A DNA stretch of 64,000 nucleotides from Clostridia bacterium (GTDB taxonomy: Bacteria; Bacillota; Clostridia; Christensenellales; Aristaeellaceae): the NCBI GenBank assembly GCA_017532155.1, contig JAFXJP010000008.1, positions 35,659 to 99,658 of the forward strand, given 5' to 3'. The translations under genes were made by a program, and so were the position numbers. The notes below the pieces were generated by a model. That model had not been told where the DNA came from, made no database searches, and saw only the letters and a program-made list of their open reading frames with translations. Shown here piece by piece: positions 16,468 to 25,096 of the stretch; positions within the stretch are counted from its first letter, which is position 1, and the number at the start of each line of letters is the position of its first letter.

Positions 16468-17418
16468 TCACAGCTGCATCAGCGCCTGCAAGGCGCTCAG
16501 CGATACCTTCCACGCGCCCATCTCGCGCTTGATGCGCAGCGGCCAGCCCGTCAGCACATATTCACTGCCGTCCGCGCGGCGCAGCGTCATATCCACGCAC
16601 ACCACCGCGCTCTGCCCATCCACCGAAATGCTGCCCGGCGTGAGCGTATAGGCAATCAGCGCATCGCTTTGCGCAAAGGCTTCGGAAAACAGCGATTGCG
16701 CCGGCAACAGCTTGGTATCCTCCTGCGAGGACAAAAGCGGATACAGCGTATCAAAGCTGCGCTGCTGCCAGGCGCGCAGCAGGCTGTGCGCCACATTGGC
16801 CGGCGTCATCAGATGCTCCTCGCAGCGCGTGAGCACCTCGCAGGGCAATTCGCTCTCCTCCAGAAAATAGCTGTTCTTCAGCCGCATGGAAGCACCTACC
16901 TGCGCCTCGGCACGCACCAGCACCTGCACGGCGCGGTACTGCCCGCTCTCCGTCAGCGTGGCCACCAGCGCATCCATCGCCAGTTCCCGGCGCAAAACTG
17001 CCTCGGCCGTGGCAGTCTGGCCGTTTTCATTTTCATAGCGCCCGTAGAGCGCCTCATTGAACGTCACAAACACTACATCGCCCTGCACCTGTGTGCTCAG
17101 CGCCGCTACGCCCGGCGGAAACAGCGCTTCGCCGCCCTCCTTGGAGCCCGCCAGCAGGGCATTGACCAGCGCAAGCTCGCGCGTTTCATTGGGCAATATC
17201 TCCAGCGTCCGCATTTCCTGCTTGAGCATGGACGTATCCTGATAGCGGAAGTACAGCGTCGCATGGCGCTCATCCACAGCCGCTGCATCGGGATACGCCG
17301 AGATCGTCAGCGCGCCGGACGGCGTCGACGTGGCGCCAGGCTGGGCAGCGGGCGTCTGGCAGCCCGTCAGCAGCAGTGCACACAGCAAAAGGCATTTAAG
17401 CCCCGTAAATCTTTTCAT
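16468..17418 (-). CDS. GerMN-domain lipoprotein
   Basis: A 316-residue lipoprotein with signal MKRFTGLKCLLLCALLLTGC (lipobox LLTGC) and a Thr/Pro/Ser linker. A GerMN-like domain follows at roughly residues 50-165 (ATLYFRYQDT, ELALVNALLAG, VVFVTFNEAL). The C-terminal half holds a second unassigned fold with the strands ALIAYTLTPGSISVDGQ and VCVDMTLRR. ATG 17418 lies 7 bases after the upstream stop, with AAGGA as site. It sits between the Cys-motif protein and the larger GerMN lipoprotein in one three-gene operon. Loss of lipobox or fold similarity in structure prediction would change the call. Confidence 0.78.
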   Translation of the reverse strand: MKRFTGLKCLLLCALLLTGCQTPAAQPGATSTPSGALTISAYPDAAAVDERHATLYFRYQDTSMLKQEMRTLEILPNETRELALVNALLAGSKEGGEALFPPGVAALSTQVQGDVVFVTFNEALYGRYENENGQTATAEAVLRRELAMDALVATLTESGQYRAVQVLVRAEAQVGASMRLKNSYFLEESELPCEVLTRCEEHLMTPANVAHSLLRAWQQRSFDTLYPLLSSQEDTKLLPAQSLFSEAFAQSDALIAYTLTPGSISVDGQSAVVCVDMTLRRADGSEYVLTGWPLRIKREMGAWKVSLSALQALMQL

Positions 17419-17425
17419 CGGCTGA

Positions 17426-18202
17426 TCAATCCTTCGGATTCGGTTCTGCACCCACGCACCAGCCGCGCAGCTTGGTCACAGCGCGCTCCAGCGCATCGCG
17501 GCTGTTGTTCCAGGGCTTGTCGGCATTGCGGTAATCAAACTTGAGCGTAAACCACTCCAGATCCTTTTCCACGCGGGAGAGGTTTTCCTCCATCAGCTTC
17601 TGCAGCGTCGCAGCAAAATCCGCCTGTTTTTTCACATCCAGCGCTTCGCCCGCCATGCGCAGCAGCAGCGCCGCATCCTTGAGACACACGCCTTTGCTTT
17701 CTTCAAAGGCCTTGCGGAAGGACGCCTCCTTGCCGTACAGATACAGCATCGTATAAGCATAGCGCTGCATATTTTCGTTGATGCTCTCGCACAGAATGCA
17801 GCTGCCCGTCAGCTTGTCCAGCTGATCCGCCGCTTCCTTGAGCGCCTCGCGGCTGCCGTCCTTTTTCATCAGGCGCTTGGTCAGCGGCGCATCAGCGCCT
17901 GCCTGCGCGCCCTGCGCAGCCTGCGCAAAAATTTTCTGCGCCTTTTTTTCTGTCTCCTGCAGATGCGTATGCGTCATCAGCGCATGACCGAGCTTATTCT
18001 GCTGCATGAAAATCAGCATATGATGGCGCTGGCAATAGCCCTTTTCATTGACGCGCACGCGGGTATCCGGCTCCATGACCGAGCCGCCCAGGCAGCGCTC
18101 CACATCCGCCAGCTCAATTTTTCTTCTCAATGCGCACAGCGGGCATTCGCCGCCCAGTTTCAACGCATCCCAAACGGGTATAGTATCAATATGGTATTGC
18201 AT
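17426..18202 (-). CDS. Cysteine-motif protein of DUF6062 type
   Basis: A 258-residue cytoplasmic helical protein with two CPLC/CILC-type motifs: GGECPLCALRRK near residue 20 and TGSCILCESINEN near 133. CQRHH (near residue 57) and KGVCLKD (near 171) may complete metal sites. It resembles what is annotated as DUF6062 in Clostridia (from recall). No enzymatic residues are recognised. It is the first gene of the operon with the two GerMN lipoproteins, a link that suggests an envelope or sporulation-related role only by association. Confidence 0.75.
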   Translation of the reverse strand: MQYHIDTIPVWDALKLGGECPLCALRRKIELADVERCLGGSVMEPDTRVRVNEKGYCQRHHMLIFMQQNKLGHALMTHTHLQETEKKAQKIFAQAAQGAQAGADAPLTKRLMKKDGSREALKEAADQLDKLTGSCILCESINENMQRYAYTMLYLYGKEASFRKAFEESKGVCLKDAALLLRMAGEALDVKKQADFAATLQKLMEENLSRVEKDLEWFTLKFDYRNADKPWNNSRDALERAVTKLRGWCVGAEPNPKD

Positions 18203-18235
18203 ATTTCACAGCTCCTTATCCGGTGCAATCAATAT

Positions 18236-18265
18236 AGTATAGCATACCTGCAGGGTAAATGTCAT
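18236..18265 (-). promoter_or_regulatory. Promoter of the DUF6062/GerMN operon
   Basis: On the minus strand ATGACA (18265-18260), 18-base spacer, TATACT (18241-18236), about 35 bases before ATG 18202. Confidence 0.55.
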
Positions 18266-18290
18266 GGATTTTCGTGAAATAATGCATTTC

Positions 18291-18319
18291 TTGCTGTCGC
18301 GGCTTTTATCCTGTATAAT
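18291..18319 (+). promoter_or_regulatory. Promoter of the dehydrogenase operon
   Basis: TTGCTG (18291-18296), 17-base spacer, TATAAT (18314-18319), about 38 bases before ATG 18358. Confidence 0.8.
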
Positions 18320-18357
18320 ATTTATAAGTGCTCCACAAGAAGAAAGGATGGTCAGCC

Positions 18358-19572
18358 ATGCATACTGTGTATAAAGCCTTCTGCCGTATCTATCAGGGTG
18401 TTTTCCGTCTGGCGCTGCCGTTTTTGCCTTACCGGGAGCCAAAGTGCTTTGACAGCGTGGACGATCTGCTTCCGCTGATGCGCTCCCTCAAGCCTTCCGC
18501 CGCGCTGCTGGTGACAGACCGTTTCCTCCGCCAAAGCGGCCTGACACAAAGCATTGAAAAGGTTTTGCAAACAGCAGGGGTAAACTGCGTTATCTATGAC
18601 GAAACGCAGCCCAATCCCACGGTTAAAAATGTAGAGGACGCGCGCAAACTCTATGTGGAAAATAACTGCGGCTGCCTGATCGCGCTGGGCGGCGGTTCTG
18701 CCATGGACTGCGCCAAGGGCGTTGGTGCGCGCATTGCCTATCCCCGCAAAACACTCTCTCAGCTCAAGGGGCTTTTGCGCGTACTCAAGCCCATTCCGCC
18801 GCTCATTGCCATTCCCACCACCGCAGGCACAGGCAGCGAGGTAACGCTGGCCGCCGTGCTGACCGATCACGAAACGCGCCATAAATACCCCATGAACTCC
18901 TTTACGCTCATCCCGCGCTACGCCGTGCTTGATCCCGCCTTCACCCGCACGCTGCCGCCGCACCTGACGGCAACCACCGGCATGGATGCGCTCACCCATG
19001 CGGTGGAAGCTTACATCGGCCGCTCCACCACGAAGGAAACGCGCAGGCTTGCATTAGAGGCTGTTCAGCTCATTTTTGAAAACCTGGAAAACGCCTTCCG
19101 TGACGGCAGCGATATGACTGCCCGCCGCCGCATGCTGCGCGCGGCCTACGCCGCCGGCATTGCCTTTTCAAAATCATACGTTGGCTATGTGCACGCTGTG
19201 GCACACTCGCTGGGCGGGCAGTATAATCTCCCCCACGGGCTGACCAACGCCGTGCTGCTGCCTTATGTATTAGAGCATTACGGCAGCGCCATACACCACA
19301 AGCTGCACGCCCTTGCCGTCGCTGCCGGCATCGCCAAGGAAAGCGATTCGCCGGATGTCGCCGCGAAGCGGTTCATCTCTTCCATCCGGCAGATAAACCA
19401 GCGCATGGGCATTCCGCAAACGCTTTCAGGCATCCGCCCCGAGGACGTTCCGCACATGGCCGCGCACGCCGCCAAGGAAGCCAATCCGCTCTATCCCGTG
19501 CCCGTGCTGATGGACGCGCAGGAGCTTTCCGTCTTTTATGAAAAAGTTCGAGACAGGAGGGAAACGCCGTGA
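18358..19572 (+). CDS. Iron-containing alcohol dehydrogenase
   Basis: A 404-residue group III Fe-ADH. The NAD(P) loop is GGGSAMDCAKG (near residue 115) and the second family block is IPTTAGTGSEVT. Metal-ligand segments are MDALTHAVEAYIG and VHAVAHSLGGQYNLPHGLTNAVLLP. AGAAAGGA precedes ATG 18358. The stop overlaps the GTG start of the aldehyde dehydrogenase, so the pair is translationally coupled. Together they interconvert alcohol, aldehyde and acid. The partner is a class-3-like aldehyde dehydrogenase, so medium-chain or lactaldehyde-like substrates are possible; none is fixed by sequence. Confidence 0.93.
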   Translation: MHTVYKAFCRIYQGVFRLALPFLPYREPKCFDSVDDLLPLMRSLKPSAALLVTDRFLRQSGLTQSIEKVLQTAGVNCVIYDETQPNPTVKNVEDARKLYVENNCGCLIALGGGSAMDCAKGVGARIAYPRKTLSQLKGLLRVLKPIPPLIAIPTTAGTGSEVTLAAVLTDHETRHKYPMNSFTLIPRYAVLDPAFTRTLPPHLTATTGMDALTHAVEAYIGRSTTKETRRLALEAVQLIFENLENAFRDGSDMTARRRMLRAAYAAGIAFSKSYVGYVHAVAHSLGGQYNLPHGLTNAVLLPYVLEHYGSAIHHKLHALAVAAGIAKESDSPDVAAKRFISSIRQINQRMGIPQTLSGIRPEDVPHMAAHAAKEANPLYPVPVLMDAQELSVFYEKVRDRRETP

Positions 19573-20948
19573 CCGAACATGAAATTGATCTGCTGCTTGA
19601 AAAACAGCGCGCTTACTATCAAAGCGGCGCCACGCTGAACGTCGACAAGCGCATCGATGCGCTGCGCCGGCTGCGCGCCGTCATCCAGAAATATCAGCCC
19701 GAAATTGCCCAGGCGCTGCAGGCGGACCTTGGCAAAAGCGAGTACGAAGCGTACATGTGCGAAATCGGCTTGTCGCTGACGGAGATTTCCTACATGATCC
19801 GCCATACGCGCCGTTTTGCCGGCAAAAGATGGCGCTATACGCCGCTTGCGCAGTTTGCCGCCACCAGCTATCAGCTGGCTTCGCCCCTGGGCTGCACGCT
19901 GATCATGAGCCCGTGGAATTATCCTTTCCTGCTCACCATCGAGCCCTTGGCCGACGCCGTCGCCGCAGGCAACACCTGCCTTGTAAAGCCCAGCGCCTAT
20001 TCCCCGCATACCAGCGCCATCATTGAAAAGATCATCCGCGCTGTTTTCCCGCCGGAGCACGTCTCCGTCGTCACGGGCGGACGCAAGGAAAACTCCTATC
20101 TGTTGCACAAGCGTTTTGATTTCATCTTCTTTACCGGCAGTCAAAGCGTAGGCCGCGAGGTGCTGCGCAGCGCTGCCGAAACGCTCACGCCCGCCGTGCT
20201 GGAGCTGGGCGGCAAAAGTCCCTGCATTGTGGATGACACCGCGAATCTCGCCCTGGCTGCCCGCCGCATTGTCTTTGGCAAGTTTCTCAATTGCGGGCAG
20301 ACCTGCGTCGCGCCGGATTTCATTTTATGCGACGCCGCCGTGAAAGACACGCTCGTCAAGGAAATCATATCGCAGATCCGCCTGCAGTTCTCCGATCATC
20401 CGCTGCAAAATCCCAATTACGGCAAAATCATCAATGAAAAGCATTTCGACCGGCTGCTTGCGCTGATCGATGAAAACAAGCTTGTGCACGGCGGCGAAAG
20501 CAACCGAGAAACGCTGCAGATTGCGCCTGCCGTGCTGGATAACGTAACGATGGATGATCCCGTCATGCAGGAAGAAATCTTCGGTCCCATCCTGCCCATT
20601 CTCACCTATGAGCGCTTTGAGGACGTCATCCCGCTGCTGTCCTCCCGCGAAAAACCGCTGGCGCTGTATCTGTTCTCTGAAGATAAGCAGCACATCGAAC
20701 AGATTACCCATCGGCTGTCCTATGGCGGCGGCTGCATCAATGACGTTGTCATCCACCTGGCGACAAGCGAAATGCCCTTTGGCGGCGTAGGCGAAAGCGG
20801 CATGGGAGCGTATCACGGCAAAATGGGCTTTGATACCTTCTCGCACGTCAAAAGCATCGTTAATAAAAAGACGTTCATGGATCTGCCCATGCGCTATCAG
20901 CCGTACCAGAATTTTTATCGCAAGCTGCTTTCCTTCTTCCTGCGCTGA
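19569..20948 (+). CDS. NAD(P)-dependent aldehyde dehydrogenase (class 3 / fatty aldehyde type)
   Basis: A 459-residue ALDH without the long N-terminal extension of class 1 enzymes, the usual size for class 3. Marks are MSPWNYPFLL, KPSAYSP, FFTGSQSVGREV, the general base Glu in LELGGKSPCIV, the catalytic Cys in NCGQTCVAPD (second Cys) and EEIFGPILP. The start is GTG 19569, overlapping the preceding stop by four bases, with GACAGGAGGG upstream. The short hydrophobic tail (FYRKLLSFFLR) resembles the membrane-associated tails of fatty aldehyde dehydrogenases. It oxidises aldehydes to acids, or acts with the upstream Fe-ADH. Confidence 0.93.
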   Translation: MTEHEIDLLLEKQRAYYQSGATLNVDKRIDALRRLRAVIQKYQPEIAQALQADLGKSEYEAYMCEIGLSLTEISYMIRHTRRFAGKRWRYTPLAQFAATSYQLASPLGCTLIMSPWNYPFLLTIEPLADAVAAGNTCLVKPSAYSPHTSAIIEKIIRAVFPPEHVSVVTGGRKENSYLLHKRFDFIFFTGSQSVGREVLRSAAETLTPAVLELGGKSPCIVDDTANLALAARRIVFGKFLNCGQTCVAPDFILCDAAVKDTLVKEIISQIRLQFSDHPLQNPNYGKIINEKHFDRLLALIDENKLVHGGESNRETLQIAPAVLDNVTMDDPVMQEEIFGPILPILTYERFEDVIPLLSSREKPLALYLFSEDKQHIEQITHRLSYGGGCINDVVIHLATSEMPFGGVGESGMGAYHGKMGFDTFSHVKSIVNKKTFMDLPMRYQPYQNFYRKLLSFFLR

Positions 20949-20960
20949 AAAAACAGGCAT

Positions 20961-21007
20961 GCCCTCCCTTTTGAAAGCATAGCTTTTACAAAAAGGGAGG
21001 GCTTTTT
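20961..21007 (+). terminator. Terminator whose 3' arm contains the next gene's ribosome binding site
   Basis: A 12-bp outer stem (20961-20972 with 20991-21002), an inner AAAGC/GCTTT stem, then TTTTT. The right arm's GGGAGGG lies 7 bases before ATG 21008 and is the only visible ribosome binding site for the SPOR gene. Confidence 0.85.
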
Positions 21008-21853
21008 ATGCGTGCACAGGGATTAAAAACGCAAAGCTATAAATCAGGCGGCGTATGGCGGCGCTTTGTTTTGTGCGTGCTGCTGGGCGCGCTGATCTGG
21101 GGCTCAGGCGCGCTTTTACGCGAAAAAATGGGCATTCCGCTGGCCTTTTCCCTCTCGCCCAAGGCCACCGCTGCACCGCAGCACACCGCCTCGCCTACCG
21201 AAAAGCCCGCCTATGACGCCTGCGACATTTCCCTTTCCGCCCGCAATTGGTACGCGCTGCAGCTGGGCGCATTCACCCAGGAAAACGCCGCGCATCAGCT
21301 GTCGCAGGAGTTCATCCCCCGCGGCGCAGCCGGCTATATTCACCGGCAGGACGACGTCTATCGCGTGTATGCCGCCGCTTATCCTACGCGCGCCGAGGCG
21401 CAAAGCGTGCAGACACACTTGAGCAATCAGGGCGTAACAACCTATATTCAGCCCTGCAACGAAGCCGCTTTCACGCTGCGCGCAACCGGCACGAAGGCGC
21501 AGCTCGGCGCCGTGAAAGATATTTTCACCTATCTGGATGCGCTGAGCATGAAATTCTTCACATTATCCAGCCAATTGGACAAAGGCGACATGAGCGTCGG
21601 CGAAGCGCTCGGCGCACTGTCTTCCGAAGCCGCCACCTGCCGCGCGCTTGCACAGGCGCTGAAGGATACCTTTTCCGGTGACACGCCGTCTGCCGCCGCG
21701 CACGTTGTTTCGCTGCTGGATTCCATCGCCCTGTCCTGCGAAAACGCCCAAAACAGCCAAAGCGCCGCACGGTCAGGCGCGGCGCTGAAAAGCTGTCAGT
21801 TGATGGTGATCACAGGCCTGCAGGCGCTCTCCTGCAGCCTGTCCCAGCCGTGA
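21008..21853 (+). CDS. SPOR-domain membrane-anchored protein
   Basis: A 281-residue protein. A cytoplasmic basic start is followed by one membrane helix (FVLCVLLGALIWGSGALL, about residues 21-38), a Thr/Pro linker, and a SPOR domain at about residues 78-150 (WYALQLGAFTQENAAHQL, DDVYRVYAAAYPTRAEAQ, GVTTYIQP). SPOR domains bind denuded glycan strands at division septa or sporulation sites. The remaining C-terminal 130 residues are helical and unassigned. It lies after the aldehyde dehydrogenase terminator, and its ribosome binding site is sequestered in that hairpin if transcription reads through. It converges tail to tail, with no gap, on the next gene. Confidence 0.85.
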   Translation: MRAQGLKTQSYKSGGVWRRFVLCVLLGALIWGSGALLREKMGIPLAFSLSPKATAAPQHTASPTEKPAYDACDISLSARNWYALQLGAFTQENAAHQLSQEFIPRGAAGYIHRQDDVYRVYAAAYPTRAEAQSVQTHLSNQGVTTYIQPCNEAAFTLRATGTKAQLGAVKDIFTYLDALSMKFFTLSSQLDKGDMSVGEALGALSSEAATCRALAQALKDTFSGDTPSAAAHVVSLLDSIALSCENAQNSQSAARSGAALKSCQLMVITGLQALSCSLSQP

Positions 21854-22948
21854 TCAGCGGTTGGGGGCATTGCACTTCGAGCAGGGCTTCAGATCATAAT
21901 TGCCAATCTCGCTGTACAGGAAGGAACCCTTGAGCGGCAGATATTTAATGCTCGTACTGGAGCAGTTTTCATCCGTATGATAGAACGAACCGCCGTCCGG
22001 GTTATAATACAGCTTCATATTGGGATCGGGGCTGTTGGTGGGCATCAGCGTGTAGTTGGGCGTAGGCGTGCCCGCGTTCACAATCTTGGTCGCCGCCGTC
22101 AGCGAGGCGGGATCCACATACCACTGGCCGTTCACGCGCAGCATCAGCACTTCATAGCGATATCTGGTCGGTTCATTGCCGTCGCCGCGGTCAATCAGCG
22201 CTTCCATGGTGATCGTGCGCGAATCGTCTGCATCATTGCCCGAAACATAGATAACATCAAAGTTCGTAGGTGTCTGCGTGCCGCGCACCTTGAAAATCGC
22301 CTGTTCGGGATTGGACTGGGCATTTTTCCATGCGGGCGAGCAGTAATTGAGCATGGCCGTATAATCCAGGTTCATCCAGCTGTTCATAAACTGCTCCAGA
22401 CGCTCCTGCGCAAGCGAACGCGAATCCGGCGTTTCTTCCGGCTTGGCGGCAGGCTGTGCGTTATTGGCATTGACCGTATCCGCATATGTGCCCACCTGGC
22501 TGGCTGTCACATCGCGGCCAAAGAGATTGGACAGATCGCCGTTGTTATACGCGCTGGTCGGATCAGCCGGTGGCTGCATCAGCGACGTGGTAAACCACAG
22601 CGCCGCCGCCACCGACACCATCATCAGCGCGGTGTAAATCAGCGTCATGGTCTTGCGCGCCTGGGGAATGAACGCGCCAAACGCCCACATGCAAAGGAGT
22701 GCCAGCGCCGACAGCGCCACAAAGCCCCAATGCACCTCACTGTAGCCCAGAATCAGCGCCACAATGAAAATAATGGGCAGGATCAGCGTCATGCACACCT
22801 GCAAAAAAACGAAATTGCGCTTTCTCTGCACCCTTTCCACAGGCCGCGGCTCATCCATACGCACCTGGAAGCCGCCGCCCTGTGTGCGGCCGGAATTTTT
22901 CAGCCCATACAGCGGCGCAGAAGAATATCTCTTGCGGTTTTCGCTCAT
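21854..22948 (-). CDS. Membrane protein with C-terminal Cys/His motif
   Basis: A 364-residue protein. The N-terminal cytoplasmic part is basic; three hydrophobic segments lie at about residues 45-115 (FLQVCMTLILPIIFIVALILG, WGFVALSALALLCMWAFGA, LIYTALMMVSVAAALWF). An extracytoplasmic NTF2-like middle follows (ERLEQFMNSWMNLDYTAMLNYCSPAWK). The tail (FYHTDENCSST...YLPLKGSF...LKPCSKCN) may bind metal through His and Cys. ATG 22948 has AAAGGGG upstream and is preferred to ATG 22987. No named function is recognised. Confidence 0.78.
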   Translation of the reverse strand: MSENRKRYSSAPLYGLKNSGRTQGGGFQVRMDEPRPVERVQRKRNFVFLQVCMTLILPIIFIVALILGYSEVHWGFVALSALALLCMWAFGAFIPQARKTMTLIYTALMMVSVAAALWFTTSLMQPPADPTSAYNNGDLSNLFGRDVTASQVGTYADTVNANNAQPAAKPEETPDSRSLAQERLEQFMNSWMNLDYTAMLNYCSPAWKNAQSNPEQAIFKVRGTQTPTNFDVIYVSGNDADDSRTITMEALIDRGDGNEPTRYRYEVLMLRVNGQWYVDPASLTAATKIVNAGTPTPNYTLMPTNSPDPNMKLYYNPDGGSFYHTDENCSSTSIKYLPLKGSFLYSEIGNYDLKPCSKCNAPNR

Positions 22949-22992
22949 GCGCAATCCCCTTTCTGAAACATTTTTGTCATAAAGCATCTTAT

Positions 22993-23020
22993 ATTATAAC
23001 ACATCGAAACAAAAAGTAAA
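22993..23020 (-). promoter_or_regulatory. Promoter of the Cys/His membrane protein gene
   Basis: On the minus strand TTTACT (23020-23015), 16-base spacer, TATAAT (22998-22993). Confidence 0.6.
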
Positions 23021-23056
23021 TATTCATTCTGACCAAAGATGGTAAATTCTGTGCCG

Positions 23057-24238
23057 TTACGGCACGATATGATTTTCTTTGCGCGGAAAGCGCAGCTTTT
23101 TCATGCCGTTCATCCGCATCAACCGCTCAAGCGCCTCCCGCAGCGCCGCGCGGTCATACTTTTCTTCCGGCCAAAATGTGCGCACCTGCAATTCCTGCGC
23201 CTTTTTGTCGCGCACGCATTCGATGCGGCCTATCAGCTTTTCGCCCTGCAGCACCGGTAGCACATAATAGCCATATTTGCGTTTCTCTGCCGGCGTGTAA
23301 ATTTCCCATGTATAGGAAAAGCCAAACAGCGCCTCAATCTGCTTTCTGTCCCACAGGAAGGAATCCAGCGGAGCAATCAATTCCGTGCGCGGCGCATATT
23401 CCGTGTGCAGGCTCTCCTCCAGCAGCTCCGCATCCGCGCTTTGCAGATAGAAAATATCTTTCAGTCCCTCTACTTTTACCGGCAGTATTTTTCCCTGCTG
23501 CAGCAATTGCTGATATGCCTTTTCACGATTTTTCGCTGTAAAATCAGGGATGCACAAGTGCGCATCGCTGCGCCGATTCCACAATAAGCCTACCGCGCCG
23601 ATCCGCCGCTGCAGCAGATACGCGCGATGGTCGTCATCCTCCGGATACGGATCAGGCGCAGAGAGGATTTCCTGCGGCAGGCAGTTTTCGGCAAAATCAA
23701 AGCAGCGGCGCGTGCCGTCCTTGTGATGCACGCACAGTTCGCCGCGGAAATAGAGCATTTCCATCGTCGCCCGCGCGCCGGAGGTACGGCTCCAGTACCA
23801 GTCTGCCTGGCCCAGATCCGGCAAATCCTCCGAGCATGCCGGCCCGTGCTCCCGCAAAAACGCCCGCACCCTGGGAGCAAGCGCCTCCACAATTTCATAG
23901 CTGCGGCGCTCGCTGCTTGCATGATACGCCCGTGTACGCGCAAAGCAGGGGTAATCCGCCGATGGCAGAATGCACAGATTCTTATCAAAATAATCCACCA
24001 GCGCGCGCCTTTCATACAGCGCCTCGTGCATGTGCGCCGGACAATAATCGCTCACACGCGACAGATATGTAATCTCCGGGCTGCGGCCGCACACATCCAC
24101 CGGATCATACTGCACACAGCCCGCCGCGCGTGTAAAGTCAATCACGCCATCCGTGCCGTGATAGCGGTATGCGCCGACAAGCCCTTGCCGCCGCAAAATA
24201 AATCTGCGCGCCTGCGCCAGAGTAATGGTGCGTTCCAT
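23057..24238 (-). CDS. YcaQ/AlkX-family winged-helix DNA glycosylase
   Basis: A 393-residue protein of the HTH_42 (YcaQ) family, whose E. coli member unhooks DNA interstrand crosslinks. The start (ITLAQARRFILRRQGL) and the catalytic QxD motif (VQYDPVDV, near residue 37) are present. Further blocks are YEYERRALVDYFDKN-like (ALYERRALVDYFDKNLCILP), TSGARATMEMLYFRGEL and LDSFLWDRKQIEALFGF. ATG 24238 has GGGAGG upstream and is preferred to 24280. It is monocistronic. The family link is strong; the exact lesion is inference. Confidence 0.88.
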   Translation of the reverse strand: MERTITLAQARRFILRRQGLVGAYRYHGTDGVIDFTRAAGCVQYDPVDVCGRSPEITYLSRVSDYCPAHMHEALYERRALVDYFDKNLCILPSADYPCFARTRAYHASSERRSYEIVEALAPRVRAFLREHGPACSEDLPDLGQADWYWSRTSGARATMEMLYFRGELCVHHKDGTRRCFDFAENCLPQEILSAPDPYPEDDDHRAYLLQRRIGAVGLLWNRRSDAHLCIPDFTAKNREKAYQQLLQQGKILPVKVEGLKDIFYLQSADAELLEESLHTEYAPRTELIAPLDSFLWDRKQIEALFGFSYTWEIYTPAEKRKYGYYVLPVLQGEKLIGRIECVRDKKAQELQVRTFWPEEKYDRAALREALERLMRMNGMKKLRFPRKENHIVP

Positions 24239-24305
24239 GCTGCCGCCTCCCGTCCTTTTCATTTTGATTATAGCAAACATTTGTTCTTATTTCAAGTGCG
24301 ATCCA

Positions 24306-24335
24306 TTGCGCCGCTTCCCGCTTTTATGCTATAAT
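24306..24335 (+). promoter_or_regulatory. Promoter of the ttcA-like/recD2/comF operon
   Basis: TTGCGC (24306-24311), 18-base spacer, TATAAT (24330-24335), 35 bases before ATG 24371. Confidence 0.7.
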
Positions 24336-24370
24336 AAAAAATAATCCTTCTCACGAAAAGAGGTGTGCGC

Positions 24371-25090
24371 ATGAAACGCTTGCTGGGCGATATTCGCCGG
24401 GCAGACACGGATTTTTCCATGATTCAGATGGGCGACCGCGTAGCCGTCGGCGTGTCGGGCGGCAAAGACAGCCTTGTGCTTCTGCGCGCACTGAAAACAT
24501 ATTCTCAGTTTTCCGTCAAGCCCTTTGAGGTGATCGCGCTCACACTCAAAACGGGCGATCCCTTTGACGTATCGCCCATCCGAAAGCTGTGCGAGGAGCT
24601 TGAGATCCCCTATATTGTAGAAGAGTGCGACCTTCTGTATCAGCTGTTTGAGGTCAGGAAGGCCGAAAATCCCTGTGCGCTGTGCGCAAGGCTCAGGCGC
24701 GGCGCGCTCCTCCGCATGGCCAGGGAAAACGGCTGCAACAAGCTGGCTCTGGGGCATCACCGCGAGGATGCAGAGGAAACGCTGCTGATGAGCGTGCTGT
24801 ACGAAGCGCGGCTGCACACCTTCCATCCTGTCACGCATATGGACGAGCAGGGCGTCACCGTTATCCGCCCGATGATCTACGCGCCCGAAAAGGACGTGAT
24901 TCATCTGGCGAAAAAGCTTTCCGTGCCCGTGGTCAAAAACCCCTGTCCAGTGGATGGGCATACCACGCGGCAGGAGATCAAAGAGCTTCTTGACGATCTC
25001 ACGCGCCGCTATCCGCGCGCAAAGGAATATCTGCTCACCGCGCTCAAGGATGAAGACCGTTACGGCCTTTGGAACAAAAACAAGGACTAA
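24371..25090 (+). CDS. PP-loop ATPase of TtcA type (tRNA 2-thiocytidine synthesis)
   Basis: A 239-residue N-type ATP pyrophosphatase with PP-loop VGVSGGKDSLV (residues about 26-36), a central Cys pair in NPCALCARLRRGAL and GHHREDAEETLL. These are the signatures of TtcA, which thiolates C32 of certain tRNAs through an Fe-S cluster. The length is shorter than E. coli TtcA (about 310), as in the compact Clostridia versions. ATG 24371 follows AAAAGAGG; a GTG at 24365 is an in-frame alternative. It is the first gene of a three-gene operon with recD2 and comF. Confidence 0.85.
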   Translation: MKRLLGDIRRADTDFSMIQMGDRVAVGVSGGKDSLVLLRALKTYSQFSVKPFEVIALTLKTGDPFDVSPIRKLCEELEIPYIVEECDLLYQLFEVRKAENPCALCARLRRGALLRMARENGCNKLALGHHREDAEETLLMSVLYEARLHTFHPVTHMDEQGVTVIRPMIYAPEKDVIHLAKKLSVPVVKNPCPVDGHTTRQEIKELLDDLTRRYPRAKEYLLTALKDEDRYGLWNKNKD

Positions 25091-25096
25091 TAATAT

